This document shows, one piece after another, positions 1 to 12,362 of a DNA stretch of 64,000 nt; the first letter of the stretch is position 1, and the number at the start of each line of letters is the position of its first letter. The stretch lies in NCBI RefSeq assembly GCF_019456655.1, contig NZ_CP080332.1:4464001-4528000 (forward strand), given 5' to 3'. This stretch comes from Mycolicibacterium diernhoferi. GTDB lineage: Bacteria > Actinomycetota > Actinomycetes > Mycobacteriales > Mycobacteriaceae. The position numbers and the translations under genes are program-made. Under the pieces are notes generated by a model. It did not search any database. It worked only from the letters and a program-made list of their open reading frames with translations, and was not told where the DNA came from.

Positions 1-112
1 GCCGCGGCAGGATGCCGATCTCACCGGCGGTGGTGCGGGTGAAGACGAATGTCGCCTTGCCCGACCACAACTCTCGCTCGACGGCGACGATTTCGACGTC
101 AAGGTCAGCCAT
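1..112 (-). CDS. atpC: ATP synthase F1 epsilon subunit (N-terminal part, cut by window edge)
   Basis: The start codon is at 112-110 and the frame stays open to the window edge. The 37 visible residues begin [18 protein letters not shown] and run into [10 protein letters not shown], the typical N-terminal beta-sandwich of the epsilon subunit. Epsilon sits on the central stalk with gamma and couples rotation to catalysis. The gene follows atpD by 30 bases and is the last gene of the leftward atp operon. The C-terminal helical domain lies outside the window. Confidence 0.93.
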   Translation of the reverse strand, partial: MADLDVEIVAVERELWSGKATFVFTRTTAGEIGILPR

Positions 113-142
113 GGCACACCACCTTTCGTACTAGAAACCGGG

Positions 143-1588
<1,446 letters not shown>

Positions 1589-1597
1589 CTACGGGGC

Positions 1598-2521
1598 TTA
1601 CTTCGAGTCGGCCAGCGCGTTGGCGCCGCCGACGATCTCGCTGATTTCCTGGGTGATCTGCGCCTGACGCTCGCGGTTGGCCGCCAGCGTGAGTGCCTTG
1701 ATCAGATCGTCGGCGTTGTCGGTGGCCGACTTCATGGCGCGTCGGCGCGAGGCCGACTCCGAGGCGGCTGCCTCCAGCAGTGCCGCGTACACACGGGTCG
1801 CGATGTAGCGCGGCAGCAGCGCGTCGAACAGGGTCTCGGCGTTCGGTTCGAACGAGAACAACGTGTGCGGACCGGTTTCGGCCTCACCGACGTACTCGAC
1901 GACCATCGGGGCGACCCGCAGTGCGACCGCGGTCTGCGACAGCATCGAGCGGAATTCGGTGGACACGATGTGGATCTCGTCCACGCCGAGGATGCCGTCG
2001 GCACCCGCGTCGTCTCCCTCGTCATCGGCGCCGGACATGAACGCGGTCACCAGCGTGTCCGCGATCTCCTTGGCGTGCTCGTAGGTCGGCCGCTCGGAGA
2101 AGCCGGTCCACGCCTCGGACACCTTGCGCTGACGGAAGTTGTAATAACCCACCGCCTTACGTCCGACGACGTACAGAACCGGGTCCTTGCCCTCTTCGCG
2201 AAGCAGCGAGAACAGCTCCTCGCCGCGGCGCAGCACGTTGGCGTTGTACCCGCCGCACAGCCCGCGGTCCGAGGACACCACCAGCACGGCGGCCCGCTTC
2301 GGGTTGTCCCGCGGGACCAGCAGCGGGTGGTCCAGCGCGCTGGCCCCGGCAAGCTCGGTGAGCATGCTGGTGATCTCGGTGGCGTAGGGCCGAGCAGCCT
2401 CGACCCTCGCCTGTGCCTTGGCGATTCGCGACGTAGCGATCAGTTCCTGGGCCTTGGTGATCTTCTTGATCGACCCGGCGGAACGGATGCGGCCGCGTAG
2501 CTCACGCAGTGTGGCTGCCAT
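1598..2521 (-). CDS. atpG: ATP synthase F1 gamma subunit with mycobacterial loop
   Basis: Rotor shaft of F1. The N-terminal coiled-coil helix ([20 protein letters not shown]) and the conserved C-terminal helix ([18 protein letters not shown]) are present. At about residues 164-180 there is an acidic insertion, [16 protein letters not shown], matching the extra loop described for mycobacterial gamma subunits and linked to low ATP hydrolysis and to coupling. It is 307 residues long and separated from atpA by only 7 bases. Confidence 0.97.
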   Translation of the reverse strand: MAATLRELRGRIRSAGSIKKITKAQELIATSRIAKAQARVEAARPYATEITSMLTELAGASALDHPLLVPRDNPKRAAVLVVSSDRGLCGGYNANVLRRGEELFSLLREEGKDPVLYVVGRKAVGYYNFRQRKVSEAWTGFSERPTYEHAKEIADTLVTAFMSGADDEGDDAGADGILGVDEIHIVSTEFRSMLSQTAVALRVAPMVVEYVGEAETGPHTLFSFEPNAETLFDALLPRYIATRVYAALLEAAASESASRRRAMKSATDNADDLIKALTLAANRERQAQITQEISEIVGGANALADSK

Positions 2522-2528
2522 TGGTTAC

Positions 2529-4178
2529 CTAGGCCTTCTTGGGAGCAGGCTTGCGGACCTTGACCGATTCCTTCTCCAGATCCTCGGGATCCAAAGCGTC
2601 GGCATCGTGCTCGGTCGCGACCACAGAGCTGCCGTCGGAGGCCGAGAAGCCCTTCTTGAAGTCGTTGATGACGGTCACGAGCTTCTCCTCGGCTTCTTCG
2701 GAGAGCTTCTTGCTCTCCTTGATGCCGGTGAGGATCTCGGCGTGGCTGGCCTTGACGTGCTCCAGCAGTTCCGCCTCGAAGCGCGAAACGTCTTCGGCCG
2801 GGACCGAGTCCAGGTGGCCCTGGGTGCCGAGGAAGATCGCGACGACCTGGTCCTCGACGGCCATCGGGCTGTACTGGGCCTGCTTGAGCAGCTCGACCAG
2901 ACGCACACCGCGGTCCAGCTGTGCCTTCGACGCGGCGTCCAGATCGGAGGCGAAGGCCGCGAAGGCCTCCAGCTCGCGGTACTGCGACAGATCCAGACGC
3001 AGCGAGCCCGCGACCTCTTTCATCGCCTTGATCTGCGCGGCGCCACCGACGCGGGACACCGACACACCGACGTTGACGGCCGGCCGCACACCCTGGTTGA
3101 ACAGGTCGGACTCCAGGAAGCACTGGCCGTCGGTGATGGAGATGACGTTGGTCGGGATGAAGGCCGAGATGTCGTTGGCCTTGGTCTCGATGATCGGCAG
3201 ACCGGTCATCGAACCGCCACCGAGCTCGTCGGACAGCTTCGCGCAACGCTCCAGCAGACGGGAGTGCAGGTAGAAGACGTCACCGGGGAACGCCTCGCGG
3301 CCCGGCGGGCGACGCAGCAGCAGCGAGATTGCGCGGTAGGCGTCGGCCTGCTTGCTCAGGTCGTCGAAGACGATCAGCACGTGCTTGCCGTCGTACATCC
3401 AGTGCTGGCCGATGGCCGAACCGGTGTACGGGGCCAGCCACTTGAAGCCGGCGGGATCGGAGGCCGGGGCCGCGACGATGGTGGTGTACTCCATCGCGCC
3501 ACCCTCTTCGAGCGCACGCTTCACCGAGGCGATCGTGGTGCCCTTCTGGCCGATCGCGACGTACACGCAGCGCACCTGCTGGTTCGGGTCACCGGTCTCC
3601 CAGGCCTGACGCTGGTTCAGGATGGTGTCCACGGCGACCGCGGTCTTGCCGGTCTTGCGGTCACCGATGATCAGCTGGCGCTGGCCGCGGCCGATCGGCG
3701 TCATGGCGTCGATGGCCTTGATACCGGTCTGCAGCGGCTCGCCGACGCCCTGGCGCTGAACCACCGACGGTGCCTGCAGTTCCAGCGCACGCCGGGTCTC
3801 GGACGCGATGTCGCCCTGGCCATCGATCGGCTGCCCGAGCGGGTTCACCACGCGGCCGAGGAAGGCGTCGCCGACCGGCACCGAGAGCACCTCGCCGGTG
3901 CGCTTGACCTGCTGGCCCTGCTCGATCTTGTTGAACTCGCCCAGGATCACGGCGCCGACGCTGTGCTCGTCGAGGTTCAGCGCCACGCCCAGCACGCCGC
4001 CCTCGAATTCGAGCAGCTCTTGGGTCATGACCGAGGGCAGGCCCTCGACGTGGGCGATGCCGTCACCGGCATCGACGACGGTGCCGACCTCTTCCCGCTC
4101 GGTGTCGGCGGAAAACGAGGATACGTAATCCTCGATGGCACCTTCGATATCAGAAGCGGAGATTGTCAACTCTGCCAT
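2529..4178 (-). CDS. atpA: ATP synthase F1 alpha subunit with C-terminal extension
   Basis: Non-catalytic nucleotide-binding subunit of F1, 549 residues. Walker A GDRKTGKT is at residues 172-179. The last ~37 residues (from about 513, charged, ending VRKPAPKKA) extend beyond the usual bacterial length. This corresponds to the mycobacterial C-terminal extension reported to suppress ATP hydrolysis. The start ATG follows a 55-base gap after the b-delta gene; this is one of the larger gaps inside the operon. Confidence 0.98.
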   Translation of the reverse strand: MAELTISASDIEGAIEDYVSSFSADTEREEVGTVVDAGDGIAHVEGLPSVMTQELLEFEGGVLGVALNLDEHSVGAVILGEFNKIEQGQQVKRTGEVLSVPVGDAFLGRVVNPLGQPIDGQGDIASETRRALELQAPSVVQRQGVGEPLQTGIKAIDAMTPIGRGQRQLIIGDRKTGKTAVAVDTILNQRQAWETGDPNQQVRCVYVAIGQKGTTIASVKRALEEGGAMEYTTIVAAPASDPAGFKWLAPYTGSAIGQHWMYDGKHVLIVFDDLSKQADAYRAISLLLRRPPGREAFPGDVFYLHSRLLERCAKLSDELGGGSMTGLPIIETKANDISAFIPTNVISITDGQCFLESDLFNQGVRPAVNVGVSVSRVGGAAQIKAMKEVAGSLRLDLSQYRELEAFAAFASDLDAASKAQLDRGVRLVELLKQAQYSPMAVEDQVVAIFLGTQGHLDSVPAEDVSRFEAELLEHVKASHAEILTGIKESKKLSEEAEEKLVTVINDFKKGFSASDGSSVVATEHDADALDPEDLEKESVKVRKPAPKKA

Positions 4179-4233
4179 GGTTTTTCGTCTTCCTACCTTT
4201 GATCTGGGTGATGAGTCGTGGGGATCGGTCTCG

Positions 4234-5571
4234 TCAGTCCGGCAGCTGGTTCTGCGCAGCAGCCAAGCGGGACGCGATGGAGCCGTCGATCACTTCGTCA
4301 CCGACGGTGATCGACAGACCACCGAGCAGTTCCGGATCGACATGCAACTGGACGGACACCGGATGCCCGTAGATACGCGTGAGCACGGCGGTGAGGCGAT
4401 CGCGCTGGGCGTCGCTCAGATCCGCAGCGGCACTCACGTGGGCGACGACCTCCCCGCGACGAGCAACCGCGAGCTCGGCGAGATCGATCACGGCTTCGTC
4501 GGCACGCTCACCGCGAAGCAGGGTCACGGTCTGCTCGAGCAGTGCGGCGGCGGTGCCGTTGGCGCTGCTGCCGCTCCCAACCACCTTGTCCAGCAGGGCG
4601 ACTCGGGTTGCGGCATCGGCGGTGTAGTCGCTCAGCAGCGTGGACAGTCGCGGCTCGTTGTCGAGCACCCGGCCGAACTGGAACAGCTGATCCTCGACCT
4701 CGTCGACCTCACCGGCGACCTTGGCGCGCTGCAGCAGAGCCAGGCGCGCGATGTGCTCGATGCCGTCGATCAGGTTGGACTCGACGGACCAGCGCTGCGA
4801 GGCGGCGGCGCGGACCAGCTTGAGGGCGGGGTCGCCGATCTTGCCGGCCAGCAGCTTGTCGACCAGCGCGACCTTCGCCGTCGCCGAATCGCTGGCCTCG
4901 GCGAGATGCTTGGTCAGCGCGGGCTCGGAGATCAGCAGCTTGGCGACCGCGGTCAGGTCGTCGGCCAGGGCCGTCAGACCGTTGGCATCCGATCCGCCTG
5001 CTGCGCTGTCGAACTCGGTGACCAGGCTGTCGAGAGCCGCACGGCTGGCCGCCCGCAGTCCGGCGGAGAAGCCGGTCTCGATGACCGCAGCCGAGGGCGC
5101 CATCTGGTCGAGGTCGTCCAGGAAGCGGTCGACGGTGGCAGCTTGGGCGGCCGGGTCGGCCACGTGGGCCCGGACCAGGTCGCCGGCCTTGCGCACCGCT
5201 TCGTCGCCGAGGCCCAGACGCAGTTCACGCACCGTCTGCTGGCGAAGCAGCTGGATCTGCTGCCCGCCCTGCGCCTTGATCCGCTCGGCGTCGACACCGG
5301 CCTGCTCGGCCAACTGGGCCTTGATCCGCTCGGCGTCCTGCTTGGCCTCGCTGGTGACGCTGCCGGATTCGGCGGCGGCATCGGCGAGCGCCTTGGCGTG
5401 CATCGCATCGGCATCAGCGAGCCGCTTCGCCGCGTCGGCGCTCTCGGCCAGGGCGACACGGATGGCTTCCTGCTGCTTGACCATCAGCCCCTTGACCAGG
5501 GGCGCCACCCATTTGACGATGATGAACACGATGACGGCGAAGCCGATCAGCTGTCCGATGAATGTCGACAT
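4234..5571 (-). CDS. atpH: ATP synthase fused b'-delta subunit
   Basis: A 445-residue fusion. It has an N-terminal membrane helix ([20 protein letters not shown]) and long charged helix of the b type, then a C-terminal delta (OSCP) domain ending in the [19 protein letters not shown] region. The fusion is characteristic of mycobacteria and some other actinobacteria. It forms the peripheral stalk together with the separate b subunit. Its start codon directly abuts the stop of atpF (5572), so translation is probably coupled. Confidence 0.96.
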   Translation of the reverse strand: MSTFIGQLIGFAVIVFIIVKWVAPLVKGLMVKQQEAIRVALAESADAAKRLADADAMHAKALADAAAESGSVTSEAKQDAERIKAQLAEQAGVDAERIKAQGGQQIQLLRQQTVRELRLGLGDEAVRKAGDLVRAHVADPAAQAATVDRFLDDLDQMAPSAAVIETGFSAGLRAASRAALDSLVTEFDSAAGGSDANGLTALADDLTAVAKLLISEPALTKHLAEASDSATAKVALVDKLLAGKIGDPALKLVRAAASQRWSVESNLIDGIEHIARLALLQRAKVAGEVDEVEDQLFQFGRVLDNEPRLSTLLSDYTADAATRVALLDKVVGSGSSANGTAAALLEQTVTLLRGERADEAVIDLAELAVARRGEVVAHVSAAADLSDAQRDRLTAVLTRIYGHPVSVQLHVDPELLGGLSITVGDEVIDGSIASRLAAAQNQLPD

Positions 5572-6072
5572 CTACTTGTTCCGTCCCGAATTCACGTCGA
5601 CGCCGAGGATGCGGCTGGCCAGGGTGGCCGACAGGCCATCCACCGACGAAGCAAGCTCGGCTTGAGCAGCTGAACCCTGCTGGGACAGCTTCTCGTTGGC
5701 CTGGCGTACCGTCTCGGCGACCTCGCCGCTGGCCTCGGCCCGCTTCGAGTCGACGACCTGACGGCCGGCGCTGCGGGCCTCGTCACGAAGCGCCGATGCC
5801 TCGGCGCGCGCGCCCGCCATCGCCTTGTCGTAGTCGGCCTGAGCGGCTGCCACCTGTTCGGCCGACTTGCGGCTGTCAGCAGCGGTTTTGGCCAGCATGG
5901 CCTCGCGCTCGGCGAGCACCTTGCTGATCGGCGGCACCACCCACTTCCAGATCACGGCGAGCGTGATCAAGAAAATGAGCAGCACAGCGAAAAAGGTGCC
6001 GTTGGGGATCAGGAAGTTACTGGTCCCACCGCCCTCTTCCGCGGCCACGATAGATACGGTCAGTTGGTCCAT
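5572..6072 (-). CDS. atpF: ATP synthase Fo b subunit
   Basis: Peripheral stalk subunit of 166 residues. A single N-terminal membrane helix ([20 protein letters not shown]) precedes a long amphipathic, Ala/Glu/Lys-rich helix. It pairs with the b' part of the downstream fusion. It lies 9 bases after atpE and its stop abuts the atpH start. Confidence 0.96.
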   Translation of the reverse strand: MDQLTVSIVAAEEGGGTSNFLIPNGTFFAVLLIFLITLAVIWKWVVPPISKVLAEREAMLAKTAADSRKSAEQVAAAQADYDKAMAGARAEASALRDEARSAGRQVVDSKRAEASGEVAETVRQANEKLSQQGSAAQAELASSVDGLSATLASRILGVDVNSGRNK

Positions 6073-6081
6073 GCTCTCGGA

Positions 6082-6411
<330 letters not shown>

Positions 6412-7200
6412 TTAGTGCGCGGGTGCTTTTTCGTCGTGGTCGTCGTGAACTTCCATCGACTGGCTGAAGTACAGGATCGTCAGCAGCGAGAAGATGAAGG
6501 CCTGGATCAGACCGACGAACAGGTCGAAGGTCTTCCAGATGGCGTTGGGTGCCCACTGGATGTACCAGGGGAACATCGCGATCAGCGCGACCAGGATGCC
6601 GCCGGCGAAGATGTTGCCGAAAAGTCGGAGTGCCAGCGAGATCGGCTTGGCCAGTTCCTCGACGATGTTGATCGGCGCCAGGAAGGCCACGTGGCCCTTG
6701 ACGACGGCCACCGGGTGGCCGACCAGACCACGGCGCCAGAAGCCGGCTGCGTGGTAGCAGATGAACACGAACAGCGCCAGGGCCAGCACGAAGTTGATGT
6801 CCGAGGCCGGCGGCTTGTAGAGCTCGGCGGCCGCACCGTCGGCGCCGCCGTACTGCCAGGGCAACACCGCCAGCCAGTTCGAGATCAGGATGAAGGCGAA
6901 CAGCGCGACCGCCAGCGGCAGCACGAAGGGGGCGACCTTCATGCCGATCGACCCCTCGATCTGCTGGCGCATCTGGATGGTCAGCGCCTCCCAGAACAGC
7001 TGCACGCCACCGGGAACACCGGTCGAGGTGACCTTGGACTTCAGGTAGAACGCCAGGCCGATGATGATCAGCGCGGTGATCGCGGTCGCGAGGATGGTGT
7101 CACCGTTGAAGGTCATGCCGAACAACTCGAACACCATCGTGTGGTGTCCGACGTGGATGGCAGCGCCACCCTCTTCGGCGGCGAGCACAGTCTCAGTCAT
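6412..7200 (-). CDS. atpB: ATP synthase Fo a subunit
   Basis: Proton channel subunit of 262 residues with several membrane helices. The essential Arg lies in the [15 protein letters not shown] segment, next to the c-ring. The C-terminal helix holds [15 protein letters not shown]. It ends 69 bases before atpE and begins 10 bases after the stop of the upstream small membrane-protein gene. Confidence 0.97.
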   Translation of the reverse strand: MTETVLAAEEGGAAIHVGHHTMVFELFGMTFNGDTILATAITALIIIGLAFYLKSKVTSTGVPGGVQLFWEALTIQMRQQIEGSIGMKVAPFVLPLAVALFAFILISNWLAVLPWQYGGADGAAAELYKPPASDINFVLALALFVFICYHAAGFWRRGLVGHPVAVVKGHVAFLAPINIVEELAKPISLALRLFGNIFAGGILVALIAMFPWYIQWAPNAIWKTFDLFVGLIQAFIFSLLTILYFSQSMEVHDDHDEKAPAH

Positions 7201-7210
7201 CAGGGTCAGC

Positions 7211-7666
7211 TCAATCCTTCGAATCCGATGCGGAGACGTCTTCGACGTCCAAGCCGTTGGAGCGGATCTTCTTCAGCACCGGGATGCTGGTGCTCATCAC
7301 CAGCAGTGCCTGGAAGATAGCCAGCCCGAACAGCACCGCAATTCCGCCGTGTGCCTTGAAGAAGATGGCCACCACCAATGCGACTGCGGTGATCACCAAC
7401 AGTCGCGTGGCGGAGTTGATGGCCATTTTCTTCTTGAGTGGGTGGTCCTGCATCGTGATCGACTCGACGGCCCGACGCACCAGCAGCGCGTTGAGCAGAC
7501 CGAGGCCGAGTCCGAGGCCGAAGAACACACCGAAGAAGATGTTGCCGACGAAACCGGCGGCCGCAACGGCCACAGCGGTGAGCGCCACGCAGACGATCAG
7601 GAGCCGCAACGGACGAAAGGCGACGGAAGGGAACACCAAGGGCGCGTCCTGCGCTGGCGTCGTCAC
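7211..7666 (-). CDS. atpI: AtpI-like membrane protein of the atp operon (Rv1303-like)
   Basis: First gene of the operon, 151 residues and four predicted membrane helices (for example [20 protein letters not shown] and [15 protein letters not shown]). Proteins at this position help c-ring assembly or Mg uptake in other bacteria; the mycobacterial role is inferred from position. Two in-frame GTG codons exist, at 7675 and 7666. I chose 7666 because GAGGTG sits 6 bases upstream of it, and because the resulting start, [15 protein letters not shown], resembles the M. tuberculosis protein as I recall it. Confidence 0.85.
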   Translation of the reverse strand: MTTPAQDAPLVFPSVAFRPLRLLIVCVALTAVAVAAAGFVGNIFFGVFFGLGLGLGLLNALLVRRAVESITMQDHPLKKKMAINSATRLLVITAVALVVAIFFKAHGGIAVLFGLAIFQALLVMSTSIPVLKKIRSNGLDVEDVSASDSKD

Positions 7667-7958
7667 GTCGTTCACCTCAATCCCGCGGCGTCGAGGGGGG
7701 TACTGATCGATAACACATAGAACTGGAAAACTGCTGTGCTTGCCCGACGAGAGTATCGGAGGGCAGCAGGCGCGCTGGAATCACCCAAGGGGTAGCTCCC
7801 TGTTGTCGGTCATACAGACGGTCATGCATCGGCGCCGAGCAGTCGATTCGACCGCTGAGCAAGCCGGCAACCCGCGTGTTTCTCGGGTTATGAACGGAAC
7901 CGTACCACAAGGTAGGAGGCACAAAAACTGGCCTACTACTTTCGGTCGTACACCGGCT
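7667..7958. other. Intergenic region upstream of the atp operon
   Basis: About 290 bases between the wecA stop and atpI. It should hold the promoter of the atp operon. I could not fix a convincing -35/-10 pair. The best -10-like strings on the minus strand are TATGTG and TTATCG around 7708-7721, without a good -35. Short open frames here have no coding character. Confidence 0.5.
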
Positions 7959-9149
7959 CTACGGTTCCTGGACCGGACGGTTCCGGCCTCGCAACAGCGG
8001 GATCAGTGTCACCACCCCGGCGACCAGAATCGCCGCGAGCATCACGGCCAAGGTCTGGCGGGGATCGAAGAAGATGGAACTCGCCGCGCCCAGCGCGACG
8101 ATGCCCACCCATAGGTAGATCAGCAGGACGACGCGGCGGTGGGAATGCCCGATCTGCAGCAGCCGGTGGTGCAGATGCATCTTGTCCGGGCTGAACGGGC
8201 TCTTGCCGGCGCGGGTCCGGCGCACGATCGCCAACAGCATGTCCAGCGCGGGCACGAACATCACCGCGACCACCAGCAGGAACGGGGACAGCAGCGCGAA
8301 GACGTCGCGGGCGCCGTAGGCGTTCTGCGAGATCGGGCCCGCCGCGGTCGTCGACGCCGCCGCGAGCATCAACCCGATGAGCATCGAGCCGGAGTCCCCC
8401 ATGAAGATCTTGGCCCGGTGGAAGTTGTGCGGAAGGAAGCCCAGACAGGCGCCGGCCAGCACCACCGAGATGATCGCCGGCGGGTAGAACAACACGTCGC
8501 CGCCGTGATCGCGCAGCAGGCCGACGGAGAAGATGCAGATGGCCAGCGCGGTGATCAGGCCCAACCCGGCGGCCAACCCGTCCAGGCCGTCGACGAAGTT
8601 CATCGCGTTGACGATCGACACCGTCAACGCCAGTGTCAGCAGGATCGAGGTCACCTGGTCCAGCACGATGGTGCCGACCCCACCGATCGGGATGTAGAGC
8701 ACGCTCCACGCGACGCCCATGGTGACCAGCACGCTGGCAGCGGTGATCTGACCGGCGAATTTGGTCAGGGCGTCCAGGCCCCACCGGTCGTCGATGAGGC
8801 CGACCAGCATGATGAGCCCGCCGGCGACCACCACGGCGGGCATCCCGGTCGAGTACACGAAGCCCCGGTTGAGCGCGGGCAGCTGCGATGCCAGCACCAC
8901 CGCGACGACCACCCCGAGATAGATGGCCAGCCCACCCATCCGTGGTGTGGGCTGCACGTGCACATCGCGTTCGCGCGGGTAGGCCACCGCACCGATGCGC
9001 AGGGCCAGCACCCGCACCCAGCCGGTGGCGAAGTAGGTGATGATCGCGGCGGCCAGCCCGACGAGCGCGAGTTCGCGCAGCGGTACGCCGGCGCCGCGGT
9101 CGGACAGGGCGAGCAGACCCTCAGCCAGGAAGACCGGTTCGCTCACCAC
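7959..9149 (-). CDS. wecA: Decaprenyl-phosphate GlcNAc-1-phosphate transferase (WecA/Rfe)
   Basis: Integral membrane enzyme of 396 residues that transfers GlcNAc-1-phosphate from UDP-GlcNAc to decaprenyl phosphate. This starts the linker unit joining arabinogalactan to peptidoglycan. Family motifs are visible: PTPRMGGLAI near the N-terminus, LIDDRWGLD, NAMNFVDGLDGLAAG, FMGDSGSMLIG and the His-rich HLHHRLLQIGHSHRR loop. About ten membrane helices can be drawn. Its place between sua5 and the atp operon matches Rv1302 in M. tuberculosis. Confidence 0.95.
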   Translation of the reverse strand: MVSEPVFLAEGLLALSDRGAGVPLRELALVGLAAAIITYFATGWVRVLALRIGAVAYPRERDVHVQPTPRMGGLAIYLGVVVAVVLASQLPALNRGFVYSTGMPAVVVAGGLIMLVGLIDDRWGLDALTKFAGQITAASVLVTMGVAWSVLYIPIGGVGTIVLDQVTSILLTLALTVSIVNAMNFVDGLDGLAAGLGLITALAICIFSVGLLRDHGGDVLFYPPAIISVVLAGACLGFLPHNFHRAKIFMGDSGSMLIGLMLAAASTTAAGPISQNAYGARDVFALLSPFLLVVAVMFVPALDMLLAIVRRTRAGKSPFSPDKMHLHHRLLQIGHSHRRVVLLIYLWVGIVALGAASSIFFDPRQTLAVMLAAILVAGVVTLIPLLRGRNRPVQEP

Positions 9150-9215
9150 CCGGTGAACCGTACGCGAAGAGACTGAGCGCGGCGGTGCGTGGCGGGTGCC
9201 GCCGGGGGCGGCGTG

Positions 9216-9887
9216 TCAGGCCTCACCCGGGCCCTCGGGCGCGAGCGTCGCGGCGTCGACGCCGAGGACCCGGGCAACATCCGCGACCGAGACGGGCCCC
9301 TCCCGCAGAACCCGCGGCTGCGAGGTGGAGACGTCCACGATGGTCGAGGCGGCGCCCTGCGGGGACGGACCGCCGTCGAGGTAGACCTCGACCCGCGCGC
9401 CCAGTTGAGCCTGGGCCTCGGCGGCGGTGACGGCCGCCGGGTGGCCGGAGATATTGGCGCTGGAGACCGCCATCGGACCGACTTCGCGCAGCAGGTCGAT
9501 GGCCACCGGGTGCAGCGGCATCCGCAGCATGACGGTCCCGTTGGCGTCGCCGAGGTCCCAGTGCAACGACGGCGCATGCCGGACCACCAGGCTCAGCGCC
9601 CCCGGCCAGAACGCCTGGATCAGTTCGCGTGCGGCGGGCGGCACCGTGTAGACCAGCCCGTCGATGGTGTGCCAGGACCCGACGAGCACACCGACGGGCA
9701 TGTCCCGCCCCCGGTTCTTGGCGGCGAGCAGGGCGCCGACCGCCTCGCTGTTGAAGGCGTCGGCACCGATCCCGTACACGGTGTCGGTGGGCAGCACGAC
9801 CAGTCCCCCACCCTTGACGGCGCTGACCGCGGACGTCAGACCGGTGGCCCGCTGGTCGGGGTCGGAGCAGTCGAACAGCTGGGTCAT
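9216..9887 (-). CDS. sua5: L-threonylcarbamoyladenylate synthase (Sua5/YrdC/TsaC)
   Basis: Makes the threonylcarbamoyl-AMP used for the t6A37 modification of tRNAs that decode ANN codons. The YrdC fold is seen in VVLPTDTVYGIGADAF, AAKNRGRDMPVGVLV, FWPGALSLVV and the late GPMAVSSANISGHPA. The start at 9887 (MTQLFDCSDP) gives 223 residues. A frame-compatible upstream start would add 12 residues that do not look conserved. It is shorter than full Sua5, which carries an extra C-terminal domain, so it is TsaC-like in size. Confidence 0.93.
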   Translation of the reverse strand: MTQLFDCSDPDQRATGLTSAVSAVKGGGLVVLPTDTVYGIGADAFNSEAVGALLAAKNRGRDMPVGVLVGSWHTIDGLVYTVPPAARELIQAFWPGALSLVVRHAPSLHWDLGDANGTVMLRMPLHPVAIDLLREVGPMAVSSANISGHPAAVTAAEAQAQLGARVEVYLDGGPSPQGAASTIVDVSTSQPRVLREGPVSVADVARVLGVDAATLAPEGPGEA

Positions 9888-9953
9888 GGCTCCTCGCTCA
9901 GGCGCTCGTCGGGTTCGGTCCACATGATGCGCTCGCAGGCGTCGCGCATGGGC

Positions 9954-10787
9954 CTAGCTTCTCACCGCGGTCACGAAGCGGTGCCGACCGGCCAGGTCGC
10001 GGCGTGCCGTGATGTCGGTGAAGACCCCGGCGGCACCGAACAGGTCCACGGTGGCCGCCGAGGTGGTGTCGTCGTGTTCCACCCCCACCTGTCCCCCGGG
10101 GCGCAGCAACCGCGCCACCAGATCGACGATGGGCGCGATGACGGCCATGCCGTCCGGGCCACCGAACAGCGCAGCGTGCGGATCATGATCTGCCACTTCG
10201 GGTTCCAGGTCCGCACCCTCGGGGATGTAGGGCGGGTTGGACACCACCAGGTCCACGCTGCCGGCCAGATCGCCGAGCACATCGGGTGCGGTGACGTCGG
10301 CCTGGATCAGTTGCACCTGCGATCCCGCAACGTTGGCGCGGGCGTAGCGCAGCGCATCCCCGGACTGCTCGACGGCGATGACGCGGACATCCGGGCGGTA
10401 GGTGGCCAGCGCCAGGGCCAGCGCGCCCGAACCCGTGCACAGGTCCACGATCAACCCGTCGACCGGGACGGGCACGGCGTGCGCCCACTCCAGCAGCGCC
10501 TCGGTCTCCGGGCGCGGGATGAACACTCCGGGGCCGACCGCCAGGGTCAGCGGGCCGAAGGCGGCGCTGCCCACCAGGTGCTGCAGCGGAATCCGCAGCG
10601 CCCGTTGCCCGACGAGGGTGCGGTAACGGTCCAGGAAATCCGGCGCGGGCTCGGTGAACCGCAGCAGTCCACGGTCGACGCCGGCGACGTGCGCGGCCAG
10701 CAGTTCGGCGTCGGCGCGCGCCGAATCGATCCCGGCCGCCGCGAGCGCAGCAGCCGCATCGGCGATCGCCTGCCCGACGTCGGTCAT
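9954..10787 (-). CDS. prmC: Peptide chain release factor N5-glutamine methyltransferase
   Basis: Methylates the Gln of the GGQ motif in release factors, using S-adenosylmethionine. It is 277 residues. The N-terminal helical domain is followed by a Rossmann methyltransferase domain with VDLCTGSGALALALA and the diagnostic NPPY motif (VVSNPPYIPEGADL). The start ATG at 10787 (MTDVGQAIADAAA) was chosen because the reading frame upstream overlaps prfA and is not conserved. prfA, its substrate gene, lies just upstream with a 31-base gap. Confidence 0.95.
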   Translation of the reverse strand: MTDVGQAIADAAAALAAAGIDSARADAELLAAHVAGVDRGLLRFTEPAPDFLDRYRTLVGQRALRIPLQHLVGSAAFGPLTLAVGPGVFIPRPETEALLEWAHAVPVPVDGLIVDLCTGSGALALALATYRPDVRVIAVEQSGDALRYARANVAGSQVQLIQADVTAPDVLGDLAGSVDLVVSNPPYIPEGADLEPEVADHDPHAALFGGPDGMAVIAPIVDLVARLLRPGGQVGVEHDDTTSAATVDLFGAAGVFTDITARRDLAGRHRFVTAVRS

Positions 10788-10818
10788 GCGCGATCCGCCT
10801 TCGGCTCCTCGCTGGGCG

Positions 10819-11892
<1,074 letters not shown>

Positions 11893-11931
11893 CGTGGTCT
11901 CCAATGAGCGCAAATCGACCTGTGAACGCAA

Positions 11932-11975
11932 ATCGGCGCCCGATCCTGGCACGGATGCCAGGCACGGGCGCCGAT
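11932..11975. terminator. Nested hairpin after rpmE
   Basis: Outer arms ATCGGCGCCCG (11932-11942) and CGGGCGCCGAT (11965-11975) pair perfectly over 11 bp. Inside them CCTGGCA (11945-11951) pairs with TGCCAGG (11956-11962) around a 4-base loop. It begins 7 bases after the rpmE stop and is followed by no U-tract, as is common for mycobacterial terminators. It separates rpmE from prfA. Confidence 0.7.
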
Positions 11976-11982
11976 GGTGCAG

Positions 11983-12213
11983 CTAGTTGTCGGCAGCAGC
12001 CTTGGTGTTGCGCTTGCCGTAGCGCTTCTCGAAGCGCGCCACGCGGCCGCCGCTGTCGAGGATCTTCTGCTTACCGGTGTAGAACGGGTGGCACTGCGAG
12101 CAGACCTCGACCACGATGTGGCCGCTCTCCTTGGTGCTGTGGGTGGTGAAGCTGTGACCACAGCCGCAGACCACAGTGGTCTCGACGTAGTTGGGGTGAA
12201 TACCCGATTTCAT
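11983..12213 (-). CDS. rpmE: 50S ribosomal protein L31, zinc-binding form
   Basis: A 76-residue ribosomal protein beginning [20 protein letters not shown]. It carries C16, C18, C38 and C41, the Zn-ribbon ligands of the C+ form that zinc-limited cells replace with a Cys-less paralogue. It starts at the ATG at 12213. It is followed by a strong hairpin and preceded by its own promoter region. Confidence 0.97.
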   Translation of the reverse strand: MKSGIHPNYVETTVVCGCGHSFTTHSTKESGHIVVEVCSQCHPFYTGKQKILDSGGRVARFEKRYGKRNTKAAADN

Positions 12214-12293
12214 GGCTTTCCTCTGCAATCGTTGGCCGCCGGGTCGCCCGAGCCCAGACCTGGGAGTCTTCGAGCGTGAACCGGAACCGAGGG

Positions 12294-12325
12294 TCGACGG
12301 TCCATTATGCCAGGTCAACCGTCGA
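12294..12325 (-). promoter_or_regulatory. rpmE promoter with flanking inverted repeat
   Basis: On the minus strand an extended -10 (TGG followed by CATAAT, 12309-12304) lies about 90 bases upstream of rpmE. An 8-bp perfect inverted repeat flanks it, TCGACGGT (12294-12301) and ACCGTCGA (12318-12325), with a 16-base spacer. It could be an operator. The match to any known regulator is not obvious; it is not the mycobacterial Zur box as I know it. Confidence 0.45.
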
Positions 12326-12362
12326 ATGCGAAAACGCGCCAGGACCGGCAGGTATTCCCCAC

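Noticed and set aside
7677..7922. An 81-codon minus-strand frame upstream of atpI
   Set aside because: No conserved features, and it overlaps the probable atp promoter.
11909..11935. Direct repeat CGCAAATCG upstream of prfA
   Set aside because: Two 9-base copies 19 bases apart are short. They could be a regulator site, but there is too little to call.
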